Part shown: piece after piece, positions 16,175-25,374 of the stretch
How the letters are laid out: each line of letters starts with the position of its first letter
Position numbering within the stretch: position 1 is the first letter of the stretch
DNA from: Tildeniella nuda ZEHNDER 1965/U140
GTDB lineage: Bacteria; Cyanobacteriota; Cyanobacteriia; Leptolyngbyales; Leptolyngbyaceae
Direction: 5' to 3'
Assembly: GCA_019358895.1 (NCBI GenBank)
Contig: JAHHIG010000014.1
Location: forward strand, 62,001 to 126,000
Length of the DNA stretch: 64,000 nucleotides
Position numbers and translations under genes: made by a program
The notes under the pieces: model-generated
What the model saw: the letters and a program-made list of their open reading frames with translations, nothing else
The model's database searches: none
Told to the model about the DNA's origin: nothing

Positions 16175-19027
16175 TTAGTCTGCCTCACCACTGAGCGTAA
16201 AAGCTGCCCAGTCGATCGGATTGGGGTGCGTTTTCATGGTGGCAAGCATCGCCTGACGCAGTGCTTGAGCTTTGTTGGTGCTGGGTTGTTGCAGGTTGCG
16301 GTAGAACTGACTCATAAGTTGGGCGGTGGGGGCATCAGGTACTGACCAGAGGGAAACGATAACGCTGGGCACTCCGGCAATAAACAGGGTGCGGGAGAGT
16401 CCAATTACGCCATCGCCTGTGAGGTCGCCACGTCCAGTATCGCAGGCGCTTAATACCACAAGCTCGGCGTTTAGCTTCATGTCAAAGATTTCGCCGCTGG
16501 TGAGCAACCCATCGTTGATTTCGCCGTTGCCAGAAGGACCAAGGGCGATCGCGCCAGGAGTTTCACCTTTAAAGGTATCCAATAGCCCATGTGTTGCCAG
16601 ATGGATGATGCGGGCACTTGCCATCTGTCGCACGACTTCAGCTTTGGTGGCTTGTTGTCCGAGGATGGGTTGGGTATTGAGCAGTTGAGCGATCGCGATC
16701 GCTTCGTCTTTGGCTCCGGGTAAGTTGGTGAGCCGCACGGGTAGATCGCCTACCTTAAAGGTGACGTTGGGCATGATGGGATTGCCTACAACCAGGGCGG
16801 TTCCTTTAGTGGCTTGCTTGCTCCGTTGCGCCATTGCTTTTTGATGGGTTAGCTCCAGTGCCTGAATAGCGGGTGCGGTGAGAATCGTATGCTGCTCGAT
16901 CAAATAGGTGCCGTTGGCAGCTTGAAGCGCAGGGAAAGGCACCAGAAATAGAGCACCTTGCGGCACAAAAATCACCCGATCGTTTGGGTCTTTGGGCAAG
17001 AGATCGGCGATCGGTTCAATTAGCAGTTTGTGTAGTTCTTTCAGGTTGCGGCTCTGCTGTTCCTGTCGTTGTTTTAAAGCTTCTGGTGTCTGGCTGACAA
17101 TAATATCGGTTCGCTCACCGCGACCTCTCACCCCGATCGCTTCTCGACTGCGGATCACCAGTTGATCCAGCGGTGTTTTGAGCGATGTTAAATCCGCTTT
17201 GCGAAACGTGATGGTGCCTGCGGGAGAAACCGCCCAGATGTAAAGTGTTACCTCACGCCATTCTTTCTTGCCCTGAACCTTAAACCCATCCTGAATAATG
17301 GAATACTGCACCAGCGTCGCGTTTTGGGTTTTGGCAATCTGTTGGATTTGGGCGATCGTTGGTTTACCAACTGCTAACCCATTCGTTGTCAGTAGTTGGT
17401 TGTTAACGGCTTTGTCGCTCGTGTCTGCATTTAATCGACTTGCCAACAGTTCAATTAATGCCTTTGCCCGACCGCGCTCCGATATTTCCAGCGCTGCCTG
17501 GGTTTTGTTCTGAGCGATTAAGGCTTGTTGTAAAAGGCTGTAAGACTGTGGCAGCGTTTCAAAGAAAGTGATTTTGTTGGCATCAGATAAGCCAGGACGA
17601 AGTGATTCCAACGTGTCGATCGCTTCAAATAACGACTTTTCAGCAATAGGAAAGCTACCAACCTGTAACAGAGAAATCCCAATATTATTGAGCGTGGCAC
17701 CTTCCACTGGACGATTTTGCACTTCTCTGTGGATTGCCAATGCCTGCTGATAAGTCTCCAAGGCTTTCGGATACTGTCCCAGGCTGCGATACACCTCGCC
17801 AATATTGTTGAGCGTGGTACCTTCCTCTGGACGATTTTGCACTTCTCTGTGAATCGCCAATGCCTGCTGATAAGTCTCCAAGGCTTTCGCATACTGTTCA
17901 AGACCGTGATGCACTATTCCAATATTGTTGAGCGTGGTACCTTCCTCTGGACGATTTTGCACTTCTCTGTGAATTGCCAATGCCTGCTGATAGGTCTCCA
18001 AGGCTTTCGGATACTGTCCCAGGTTGCGATACACCTCGCCAATATTGTTGAGGATGACACCTTCCCCTGGACGGTTTTTCACTTCTCTGAGAATTGCCAA
18101 TGCCTGCTGATAGGTCTCCAGGGCTTTCGGATACTGTCCCAGGCTGTGATAAACTGCTCCAATATTGCTAAGCGTGGTACCTTCCACTGGACGGTTTTTC
18201 ACTTCTCTGTGAATTGTCAGTGCCTGCTGATAGGTCTCCAAGGCTTTCGGATACTGTCCCAGGTTGCGATACACCTCGCCAATATTGTTAAGCGTGGTAC
18301 CTTCCACTGGACGATTTTTCACTTCTCTGTGAATTGTCAGTGCCTGCTGATAGGTCTCCAGGGCTTTCGGATACTGTCCCAGGCTGTGATAAACTGCTCC
18401 AATATTGTTGAGCGTGGTACCTTCCTCTGGGCGATTTTCCACTTCTCTGTGAATTGTCAGAACCTGCTGAAAAGTCTCCAAGGCTTTCGGATACTGTCCC
18501 AGATTGCGATACACCTCGCCAATATTGCTAAGCGTGGTACCTTCCACTGGACGATTTTCCACTTCTCTGTGAATTGTCAGAGCCTGCTGAAAAGTCTCCA
18601 AGGCTTTCGGATACTGCCCCAGGTTGCGGTACGCCTCTCCAATATTGTTAAGTGTGAGACCTTCCCCTGAACGATTTTTCGCTTCTTTGAGAATTACCAG
18701 AGCCTGCTGAAAAGTCTCCAAGGCTTTCGGATACTGTCCCAGTCCTTGATACACAAGTCCAATGTTGTTTATTATGGCTCCCTCACCCTGGCGTTCTTTA
18801 ATCGCACGAGTAATTGCTAGAGCCTGCTGATATTTCGTCAATGCGACTCGATACTGCCCCTTCTGTCGCAGTTGCCTTCCTTCGTTGTTCAATCGAGTTG
18901 CCTCAGCTCTGCGCTCTTGTATCGTCTGCGCTAAAACAGGATGGGCTGCCTGAGAAGCCACCAGCAGGGGCGGCATCACCCACAGTAGTGTTGTCATCAC
19001 TAAACCAGCAGTCAGGCGGGGGCGCAT
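16175..19027 (-). CDS. Exported TPR-CHAT protease
   Basis: A 950-residue protein with a signal peptide (MRPRLTAGLVMTTLLWVMPP ... PVLAQ). About eleven 40-residue TPRs follow (pattern GEGTTLNNIGEVYRNLGQYP, ALETYQQALTIHREV), many almost identical. A C-terminal CHAT domain shows IIHLATHG (His813) and LVVLSACDTGRG (Cys862). CHAT is a caspase-like Cys protease fold, usually activated by TPR partners or ligands. The TPRs presumably sense a partner and control the protease outside the cytoplasmic membrane. It is the first gene of the five-gene leftward operon and has promoter element C 36 bp before its ATG, with a GAAGGAGCC ribosome-binding site. Confidence 0.92.
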   Translation of the reverse strand: MRPRLTAGLVMTTLLWVMPPLLVASQAAHPVLAQTIQERRAEATRLNNEGRQLRQKGQYRVALTKYQQALAITRAIKERQGEGAIINNIGLVYQGLGQYPKALETFQQALVILKEAKNRSGEGLTLNNIGEAYRNLGQYPKALETFQQALTIHREVENRPVEGTTLSNIGEVYRNLGQYPKALETFQQVLTIHREVENRPEEGTTLNNIGAVYHSLGQYPKALETYQQALTIHREVKNRPVEGTTLNNIGEVYRNLGQYPKALETYQQALTIHREVKNRPVEGTTLSNIGAVYHSLGQYPKALETYQQALAILREVKNRPGEGVILNNIGEVYRNLGQYPKALETYQQALAIHREVQNRPEEGTTLNNIGIVHHGLEQYAKALETYQQALAIHREVQNRPEEGTTLNNIGEVYRSLGQYPKALETYQQALAIHREVQNRPVEGATLNNIGISLLQVGSFPIAEKSLFEAIDTLESLRPGLSDANKITFFETLPQSYSLLQQALIAQNKTQAALEISERGRAKALIELLASRLNADTSDKAVNNQLLTTNGLAVGKPTIAQIQQIAKTQNATLVQYSIIQDGFKVQGKKEWREVTLYIWAVSPAGTITFRKADLTSLKTPLDQLVIRSREAIGVRGRGERTDIIVSQTPEALKQRQEQQSRNLKELHKLLIEPIADLLPKDPNDRVIFVPQGALFLVPFPALQAANGTYLIEQHTILTAPAIQALELTHQKAMAQRSKQATKGTALVVGNPIMPNVTFKVGDLPVRLTNLPGAKDEAIAIAQLLNTQPILGQQATKAEVVRQMASARIIHLATHGLLDTFKGETPGAIALGPSGNGEINDGLLTSGEIFDMKLNAELVVLSACDTGRGDLTGDGVIGLSRTLFIAGVPSVIVSLWSVPDAPTAQLMSQFYRNLQQPSTNKAQALRQAMLATMKTHPNPIDWAAFTLSGEAD
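17581..18780 (-). repeat. Ten near-identical 120-bp tandem repeats coding for TPRs
   Basis: The period is exactly 120 bp. On the plus strand nearly every unit contains CAAGGCTTTCGGATACTGTC and most contain CCAATATTG, with only a few differences. Such high DNA identity over ten units indicates recent expansion or ongoing homogenisation, and the unit number is likely variable between strains. Confidence 0.9.
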
Positions 19028-19063
19028 CAGAAGGCTCCTTCTTAGAGAAAATCGCTTACCGAG

Positions 19064-19096
19064 TAATCTAACTCTCTGAGCGATCGAGCTTATGCA
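19064..19096 (-). promoter_or_regulatory. Shared TPR/CHAT promoter element, copy C
   Basis: On the minus strand: TGCATAAGC, 11 bases, GAGAGTTAGATTA (33 bp). It keeps TGCATAA and TAGATTA but has lost GA from GTGATAG and is 1 bp shorter than copies A, B, D and E. It ends 36 bp before the ATG of the five-gene CHAT operon. Confidence 0.55.
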
Positions 19097-19199
19097 ATTC
19101 CCCGATCTTTAAAGATTCCCAGCCACCGATGCCCTGAAGAACCGCAAAGTGCCGCTTTCTTGATCGCACGTCTGCCATTAACCCCCTTTCTCACCACAC

Positions 19200-19233
19200 T
19201 GCATAACCCCCGATCGCCCAGAGTGATAGATTA
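19200..19233 (+). promoter_or_regulatory. Shared TPR/CHAT promoter element, copy D
   Basis: TGCATAACC, 12 bases, GAGTGATAGATTA, ending 34 bp before the ATG at 19268, with CGGAGGATT as ribosome-binding site. With copy C it gives a divergent arrangement in the 240-bp gap between the two CHAT operons. The following bases (CTGATGCGCTTCTCTAC) also resemble those after copy A, extending the similarity into the leader. Confidence 0.68.
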
Positions 19234-19267
19234 CTGATGCGCTTCTCTACTATCGGAGGATTATCTA

Positions 19268-22200
19268 ATGCGCCCTGCTCTGAAGTCGGTTGGTTTCACC
19301 CTCCTGCTGGTTTGCTCGACTACGATCGCTTTCTGCACTCCTGCCAATATGGGGCGATCGCACCTCTGGGCACAATCCACGACAAAGCAAGACCGCAAAG
19401 CGGAGGCAGATCGCCTCTTTGAACAAGGCACAAAACAGTTTGAACAGAACCAGAATGAAGCTGCGATTGCATCCTTCCAAAAGGCGCTATCAATTTACCA
19501 GGAATTGAAGGAGAGGCAAAAAGAAGGACAGGTGCTGAAGGCGATCGGCAACGCTTATCTGAATCTTAAGAATTATGCCAAAAGTCTCGGCTGCTATCAG
19601 CAAGCGCTAATCATTGCTCGTGAGATTAAAGAGTCTGATTTAGAATCAAGAGTACTTAACAATATGGGCTTAGTTCACCAACGCCTGAAACAGATAGCGT
19701 TGGCAACCGTATCTTTTGAAGAAAGTATCAAGGTCGCTCAGAATGTACAAAACTTTAAAATGGTGCTACTTGCTTCATCTAATCTTGGGAGCTTATATGA
19801 AGATGCAAAGAAGTATGAAAAGGCAGCCGTTGCCTATCAGCAAGCAGTAGATGCAGCAAGAAAGGCAGAGAATCTGCAACAGGAAGTCAAGAATTTACTA
19901 AATATTGCGAACGTCTCTTTTTACGTTTCTACTTCCGAAGCAAACTATCAAAATATAGTTGAACTTACTCAGCAAGGATTAAAACTGGCTCAAAACATTC
20001 ACGATGCAGAGCAGGAATCTAGAGCATTAGCGATTTTGGGTAATACTTATAAATATTTAAAGGATTATCAGAAAGCAATCGAATTCTATAAACAAAGTGT
20101 TACGGCTGCAAAGGAGGCAAAAAATGAATGGCGTGAGACTCTAATCTTAAATGCTATTGGAGAACTGTATCTTTACAGTCTGGAAAACTATGATGACGCA
20201 GCAAAATATGCTCAACAGGCTCTACTTGTTGCTAGGAAAATTGGTAATCGATCGCTTGAGTCAACTTCACTTTCTCTTTTAGGAAATAGCCTAAACAACT
20301 CAGGAGCTTATCAAGAAGCGATCAATTACCAATTAGAGGCTTTAGCAATTGATAGAGAAATTAAAGATCGTAATTCTGAAGCACGAGATTTGCTAAATAT
20401 CTCAGCGTCTTATTGGTCAAGTAGAAATTACCAGAAGTCGATCGAATCAAGCTTGCAAAGTTTAGCGATTGCCCAACAAATTAAAAACCGCTATTTTGAA
20501 GCACTTGCTCTGACAGAACTGGGTGCCAACACATGGGGACTTAATGATTATGGAAAAGGAATTGGATATAACCAACAAGCCTTAGAAATTTATCAAGCAT
20601 TGAAGGACTATGACAAAGAATTATTGGTTTTGCACAACTTAAACTCTAACTACCTTTATTTGGGAGATTATCAGAAGGTAGATGAGTATAGCAAACGGAT
20701 TTTAGACCTTGGACGTAAAGTCAAAAACCGTGAGTTTGAAGGTACAGCATTGGCATTTTTAGGGTTTAGTTACTTCGGACAAGGAAATCTCCAGAAAGCG
20801 CTTGAGTATGGTCAACAGGCATTAGTTATTGCGCAAGAAACTAACAGTCCTAGATCAGAATGTTTTGCGCTGCTTGTTCTCAGTAGCGTTTACAGTAATT
20901 ATGGGAATTACAATAAGGCATTAGAACTAGCTCAGCAAAGTTTAACAGCTGCAAGAAAACCTAAAGTCCGTCAACAACATGTTTCGCTTGAAGGTCTAGC
21001 ACTAAATATACTTGGCACTCTTTACAGAAAAACTGGGCAAGTGGAGAAGGCAATTGCTACGTATCGAGGATCGCTAGTAAACAACACTACTGATTCCGCA
21101 GCAGCCCAAGTAGGTTTGGCGCGTACTTATCGAAGCTTAAATCTGCCTATTACTGCGATTACTTATTACAAACAAGCATTGACTGAGGTCGAGCAAGTCC
21201 GTAGAAAAATCTCCAGGCTACCTAGACCATTACAAGCTTCTTTTCTCAAAGCAAGTCAAGTGGATGACAGGGTTGAAAATGCTGATATTTATCGCGAATT
21301 AGCTGATTTGTTACTCTCGCAAGGACGAATTTTGGAGGCACAGCAAGTATTAGAACTCCTTAAATCCCAGGAAATCAGAGATTTTACGCGTGCAGCAAAA
21401 GCTGAAACTACAACACCCAATGTTCCTCTCACGCCCAAAGAAGGGCAAATTCTGGATAAGAGCAACAGCCTGATTGCGTTTGGGGTGAGAGTTGATGCAT
21501 GCCAGCAGAAAAGTTGTTCCCAGCTAGACCAACTATTGAATCAGCGCGATGCCCTAAACCAGCAGTTTGACCAACAAGTGGAGGGAATTGAAAAGGAGTA
21601 CCGCGATCGCGAAGTTAAAGATCGCACGACTCTTGCCCCCCAGGACTTTCTGCCCCAGGCGCAACAAATCGTCGAAGCACAACCCGGTACCATCCTGATT
21701 TACCCGCTTGTTCTGGAAAACAAAACCTGGCTTCTGTGGGCATCTAGAGGCGTTGTTGTCAAAAGTATTGAACTGCCGAATATTGGACAACGTCAACTTG
21801 GCGAAACCGTACTCAAGTTTCGTCAACTCCTGCAAAACCCTAACGCTAATCCTGATGAAGTTAAGGCAGTCAGCAAACAACTCTACGACTGGCTACTGAA
21901 ACCTATTGAGCCAGAATTGAAAGCGAACCAAATTCAGAACCTAGTCTTCTCCCTCGATCGGGCAACCCGCTATATCCCTATGTCAGCCCTGTTCGATGGC
22001 GAAAAGTACCTGCTTGAACGCTACACGGTTTCGACCATTCTCTCTGCTGGCTACACCGATATGTCAGGTCAACCATCGCCCAGCACCCAAAGTACCAAAG
22101 TCCTTGCTCTGGGGTTATCCGATGCCAAAGCAGGCTTCAATGCCTTACCCAATGTGCCTGCTGAACTTGATGCGATCGTCCACCAAAGTAAGAGTGATAA

Positions 22201-22786
22201 GCAAGGAATCTATCCCGGTCTCAAACTCCTCAATGCTGCTTTTAACTTTCCAGCCCTACGGCGATACCTGGGTCGTTACCAAATTATCCACATCGCCACC
22301 CACGGCAAATTTGAGCCAACCAATCCTGAAAAGTCCTTTCTGGTGTTGGGCGATGGTAATCCACTGGCAATTCCTCGTATCCGCACGTTGCAAAACCTCC
22401 GTAATGTTTACCTGGTTGTTCTCTCTGCCTGTGAGACAGCTTTAGGCGGTGCTGACCAGGATGGCGTGGAAATCGCTGGCATCAGTTCCTATTTTCTCCA
22501 GAAAGGGCGGGCAAAAGCAGTTATGGCGTCTCTCTGGAATGTTAATGATGCCAGCACCAGTCGTCTCATGCAGCAGTTTTATAAAAACCTTGCAACAGGC
22601 AAAATGACTAAAGCCGAAGCCTTGCGACAGGCACAACTCAGCCTTATGAACGGCAAAATGACTACTAAAGACGCGCCTGCCCGATCAGACATCATAGTGA
22701 CCGAAACCCGCGCAGGCAAGAAGCCTGGGAATTTTTCCCACCCCTACTACTGGGCACCCTTCATTCTCATCGGCAACAGTCTATAG
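19268..22786 (+). CDS. Exported long TPR-CHAT protease
   Basis: An 1172-residue protein with a signal peptide (MRPALKSVGFTLLLVCSTTI). A TPR superhelix of about fifteen 40-residue units (for example QQALIIAREIKESDLESRVL) spans residues 50-650 and is more diverged than in the neighbouring genes. A linker with the DFTRAAKAE and CQQKSCSQLDQLLNQRD segments precedes the CHAT domain: QAQQIVEAQPGTILIYPLVL, IIHIATHGKFEP (His1012) and VVLSACETALGG (Cys1055), ending FSHPYYWAPFILIGNSL. The SACET and HPYYWAPF motifs mark the common cyanobacterial CHAT subfamily. It is the first of four rightward genes and starts 34 bp after promoter element D. Confidence 0.92.
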   Translation: MRPALKSVGFTLLLVCSTTIAFCTPANMGRSHLWAQSTTKQDRKAEADRLFEQGTKQFEQNQNEAAIASFQKALSIYQELKERQKEGQVLKAIGNAYLNLKNYAKSLGCYQQALIIAREIKESDLESRVLNNMGLVHQRLKQIALATVSFEESIKVAQNVQNFKMVLLASSNLGSLYEDAKKYEKAAVAYQQAVDAARKAENLQQEVKNLLNIANVSFYVSTSEANYQNIVELTQQGLKLAQNIHDAEQESRALAILGNTYKYLKDYQKAIEFYKQSVTAAKEAKNEWRETLILNAIGELYLYSLENYDDAAKYAQQALLVARKIGNRSLESTSLSLLGNSLNNSGAYQEAINYQLEALAIDREIKDRNSEARDLLNISASYWSSRNYQKSIESSLQSLAIAQQIKNRYFEALALTELGANTWGLNDYGKGIGYNQQALEIYQALKDYDKELLVLHNLNSNYLYLGDYQKVDEYSKRILDLGRKVKNREFEGTALAFLGFSYFGQGNLQKALEYGQQALVIAQETNSPRSECFALLVLSSVYSNYGNYNKALELAQQSLTAARKPKVRQQHVSLEGLALNILGTLYRKTGQVEKAIATYRGSLVNNTTDSAAAQVGLARTYRSLNLPITAITYYKQALTEVEQVRRKISRLPRPLQASFLKASQVDDRVENADIYRELADLLLSQGRILEAQQVLELLKSQEIRDFTRAAKAETTTPNVPLTPKEGQILDKSNSLIAFGVRVDACQQKSCSQLDQLLNQRDALNQQFDQQVEGIEKEYRDREVKDRTTLAPQDFLPQAQQIVEAQPGTILIYPLVLENKTWLLWASRGVVVKSIELPNIGQRQLGETVLKFRQLLQNPNANPDEVKAVSKQLYDWLLKPIEPELKANQIQNLVFSLDRATRYIPMSALFDGEKYLLERYTVSTILSAGYTDMSGQPSPSTQSTKVLALGLSDAKAGFNALPNVPAELDAIVHQSKSDKQGIYPGLKLLNAAFNFPALRRYLGRYQIIHIATHGKFEPTNPEKSFLVLGDGNPLAIPRIRTLQNLRNVYLVVLSACETALGGADQDGVEIAGISSYFLQKGRAKAVMASLWNVNDASTSRLMQQFYKNLATGKMTKAEALRQAQLSLMNGKMTTKDAPARSDIIVTETRAGKKPGNFSHPYYWAPFILIGNSL

Positions 22787-22792
22787 CATCCT

Positions 22793-22827
22793 TGCATATC
22801 CTTAATGTGGCTGAGAGTGATAGTGCA
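22793..22827 (+). promoter_or_regulatory. Looser copy (G) of the shared promoter element, before the caspase gene
   Basis: TGCATATCC, 13 bases, GAGTGATAGTGCA. TGCATA and GTGATA start 24 bp apart. It begins 6 bp after the stop of the preceding CHAT gene and lies about 72 bp before the preferred caspase start at 22900. Its position argues that the in-frame ATG at 22792 is not the start. Confidence 0.45.
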
Positions 22828-22899
22828 CTACAGCCAACGATATGCTTTTTGTCAGACCACTTGGTTCAACTGCGTCCTTTCCCTCTAGAGAGTCAACCG

Positions 22900-25149
22900 A
22901 TGCCCCCCATCAAACGTCGTCATTTCTTACAAGGTGCTGGATCGACCCTGGCGGCGATCGGCTTCAGCCAAATGAACTTGTGGCAACAGGCAAATCAATA
23001 TGGTCGCGTGCTGGCACAAGGCAAACCGGGCAGGAAATTGGCGCTCCTGGTCGGTGCGAACAATTATGCACCCCTGACGAACCTCCATGGTTGCCTCACC
23101 GATGTCCGCTTGCAATATGAATTACTCGTCCATCGCTATGGCTTTAACCCTAAAGATATTTTGGTAGTTGCCGATCGCAAGCTTCCCTTTACCGACTACG
23201 AGCCCCTCAAACCTACCCGCCAGAACATTCTCACTGCCTTTGAAACCCATCTGATTCAGCAGGCAAAACCGGATGATGTGGTGGTGTTTCACTATTCAGG
23301 GCATGGCTCACTCGTGCGTGACCCCAACCCGCTGCCACAACTCATTAAAAATGAGGATGGTGTCAAGCAAACTGTGCCCAATACCGATCGCGTCAATGGC
23401 ACGATCGTGCCCATCGATCGTCAAACGTCCCGTCCGGATGAAGTGCAGGACATTATGGGACGCAGTTTGTTCCTCTTGATGCGCGCTTTGAACACCGAAA
23501 ACATTACAGTCGTACTCGATAGCTGCCATTCGGGTGGCGGGTCACGGGGCAATCTGGTGTTTCGGAACGTCCCATCCCGACTGGATCTGGGTACACCTGC
23601 AAACCCCAGTCCTGTGGAATTGGAGTACCAACAGCAGTGGATGAGCAAACTCAAGCTCACGGAAGCTAACCTCACCACCTTGCGCCAAAAAGGCATTGCC
23701 AAAGGGGTGGCGATCGGCTCCGCGCAGTACGATCAACTGGCAGCCGATTCGCCCTTTGATGGGTTCCATGCGGGAGCCTTCACCTATCTCCTCACCCGTT
23801 ATCTATGGCAGCAGGCTACCGACGAGCCGATTCGCGATGTGTTTGTCAGCCTAAGTCGCAGCACCCGTGATGTCTCTCGCAGTGGTGGACTCACGCAAGA
23901 ACCGATTTTTGCCGCCAATCCCGACAGCAATGGTCAGAAGCCCGTCTACTTCAGTCCACCGCCACGCCCGTTTGCCGAAGCCGTGGTGCAAACGGTGGAT
24001 GCCAGCGGACAGATCCAGTTCTGGTTAGGTGGCATTTCTTCCCGGAGTTTGGAAGCCAACAAAGAAGGCAGCATTTTTAGCGTGATTGACGATCGCGGCA
24101 AAGAAATTGCTGAAATTGAGCAAGTGAACCGCTACGACGGCTTAACGGCAGTCGGTAAACTCCGCAAAGGGTCGTTGCAAGGCATTCGTCCCGGTACGTT
24201 GCTGCGCGAACGAGTGCGCGGCTTGCCGTCCGATTTAAAACTGAAGGTGGGACTCGACCCCTCGCTGGGTACAGACCTTGCGGCTGCTAAAGCAGCACTC
24301 CAGACGATCGATCGCGTGGAAGTGGCGGCATCCAACCAGAATATGAACTATCGGGTGGGACGCATGACAGCGGCGTATCGCGGACAACTCTCCCGCTCCA
24401 CGGGCACGCCACCAGAGGTGGGCAGCCTTGGGTTGTTCACTGCGAACTTGCATCCGCTGACTCCCACCTTCAAGCAGCCCAACGAGTCGATCGCCGATGC
24501 CATTGAACGCCTCGCACCGCGCTTAAAGTCCTTTCTGGCAGCAGAAGTGCTGAAGGCGATCGGAGGAGTCGATAATCTGGTCACGAGTCAGTCCGCCACG
24601 AACCAACAGACAGGAGCCATCCAAGTGGAACTGCGTCCCGATGCACCGACGCAAACCAATCTGGGACGCAATCGCTTCCAAGCAGGCACCCAGATTCGCG
24701 TGAATGTGACCAACACGAGCGATCGCGATCGGTTTGTCGCCGTCATTTCTATCGGCGACTCTGGCAACCTGCGGGTGCTGCTTCCCTACCTGGATGCACC
24801 GGAAGATCGGGCACGGATTGCGCCCAGGCAAACGTTGACGGTGCCTGAGAAAGGGGTGACGCTGACATTGGGTGCGCCTGGTTCGCTGGAGGTCATGGTG
24901 CTTTCCAGCGGTGGCTCGATTGTGGAGGCACTCAAAGCACTCAAGGCGATCGGAGCACGAGGGGGCGTTTCATCCAGTCGGGAGCTTTCCCGTGCGCCGA
25001 TGGATGGTAGCGATACGCTGGATGTGGTCGGTAGTTTACTCGGCAACATCGATCGCAACACGCGCTCAGACATTGTTGTGAGTGCCAGTGTGCAAGCGGT
25101 CGATGTGAAAAAGTATGCCGTCGTCTCAACGGTAATTGAAGTGGTCTAG
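22900..25149 (+). CDS. Tat-exported orthocaspase with DUF4384-like C-terminus
   Basis: The start at 22900 gives a twin-arginine signal (KRRHFLQGAGSTLAAIGFS), which suggests the 749-residue protein is exported folded. A peptidase C14 caspase domain follows: KLALLVGANNYAP, VVVFHYSGHGS (His135) and ITVVLDSCHSGGG (Cys209). Orthocaspases typically cleave after Arg or Lys. The DSCHSGG motif is canonical, so the enzyme is probably active. After a Pro/Ser-rich middle, the C-terminal part (TQIRVNVTNTSDRDRFVAVI ... LEVMVLSSGG) resembles DUF4384, a beta-sandwich found in other secreted caspases. It sits between two TPR-CHAT genes, the second in a rightward set of four. Confidence 0.9.
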   Translation: MPPIKRRHFLQGAGSTLAAIGFSQMNLWQQANQYGRVLAQGKPGRKLALLVGANNYAPLTNLHGCLTDVRLQYELLVHRYGFNPKDILVVADRKLPFTDYEPLKPTRQNILTAFETHLIQQAKPDDVVVFHYSGHGSLVRDPNPLPQLIKNEDGVKQTVPNTDRVNGTIVPIDRQTSRPDEVQDIMGRSLFLLMRALNTENITVVLDSCHSGGGSRGNLVFRNVPSRLDLGTPANPSPVELEYQQQWMSKLKLTEANLTTLRQKGIAKGVAIGSAQYDQLAADSPFDGFHAGAFTYLLTRYLWQQATDEPIRDVFVSLSRSTRDVSRSGGLTQEPIFAANPDSNGQKPVYFSPPPRPFAEAVVQTVDASGQIQFWLGGISSRSLEANKEGSIFSVIDDRGKEIAEIEQVNRYDGLTAVGKLRKGSLQGIRPGTLLRERVRGLPSDLKLKVGLDPSLGTDLAAAKAALQTIDRVEVAASNQNMNYRVGRMTAAYRGQLSRSTGTPPEVGSLGLFTANLHPLTPTFKQPNESIADAIERLAPRLKSFLAAEVLKAIGGVDNLVTSQSATNQQTGAIQVELRPDAPTQTNLGRNRFQAGTQIRVNVTNTSDRDRFVAVISIGDSGNLRVLLPYLDAPEDRARIAPRQTLTVPEKGVTLTLGAPGSLEVMVLSSGGSIVEALKALKAIGARGGVSSSRELSRAPMDGSDTLDVVGSLLGNIDRNTRSDIVVSASVQAVDVKKYAVVSTVIEVV

Positions 25150-25299
25150 TGAAAGGGGCGATCGTCCTGCACTTGCTTGCTTATAGAGTCATTTGAGGCT
25201 GGAACGATAGCACTTGGAACGGCATCCATCGCGCTTTAAACCAGAACGATCGCATTTGAAGCTCGATCGTCCCTTTCCACCCCCCAGCTTGCTGAAATC

Positions 25300-25333
25300 T
25301 GCATAACCTTACCTGACTGAGAGTGATAAATTA
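25300..25333 (+). promoter_or_regulatory. Shared TPR/CHAT promoter element, copy E
   Basis: TGCATAACC, 12 bases, GAGTGATAAATTA, with one change from copies A and D in the 3' part. It ends 41 bp before the preferred start at 25375. It lies in a 225-bp gap that otherwise shows only HIP1-like GATCG sequences. Confidence 0.65.
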
Positions 25334-25374
25334 ACGTCGATCGGGTTTACCGTCTTTCGTAAAGGATCATGCTG

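Noticed and set aside
17717-18670. A 317-codon open frame on the plus strand opposite the TPR-CHAT gene
   Set aside because: It exists because one 120-bp unit without stops is repeated ten times. It has no ribosome-binding site, and the opposite strand encodes clear TPRs.
17581-18780. Regular direct repeats suggestive of a CRISPR array
   Set aside because: The 120-bp units are contiguous with no unique spacers and encode TPRs in frame.
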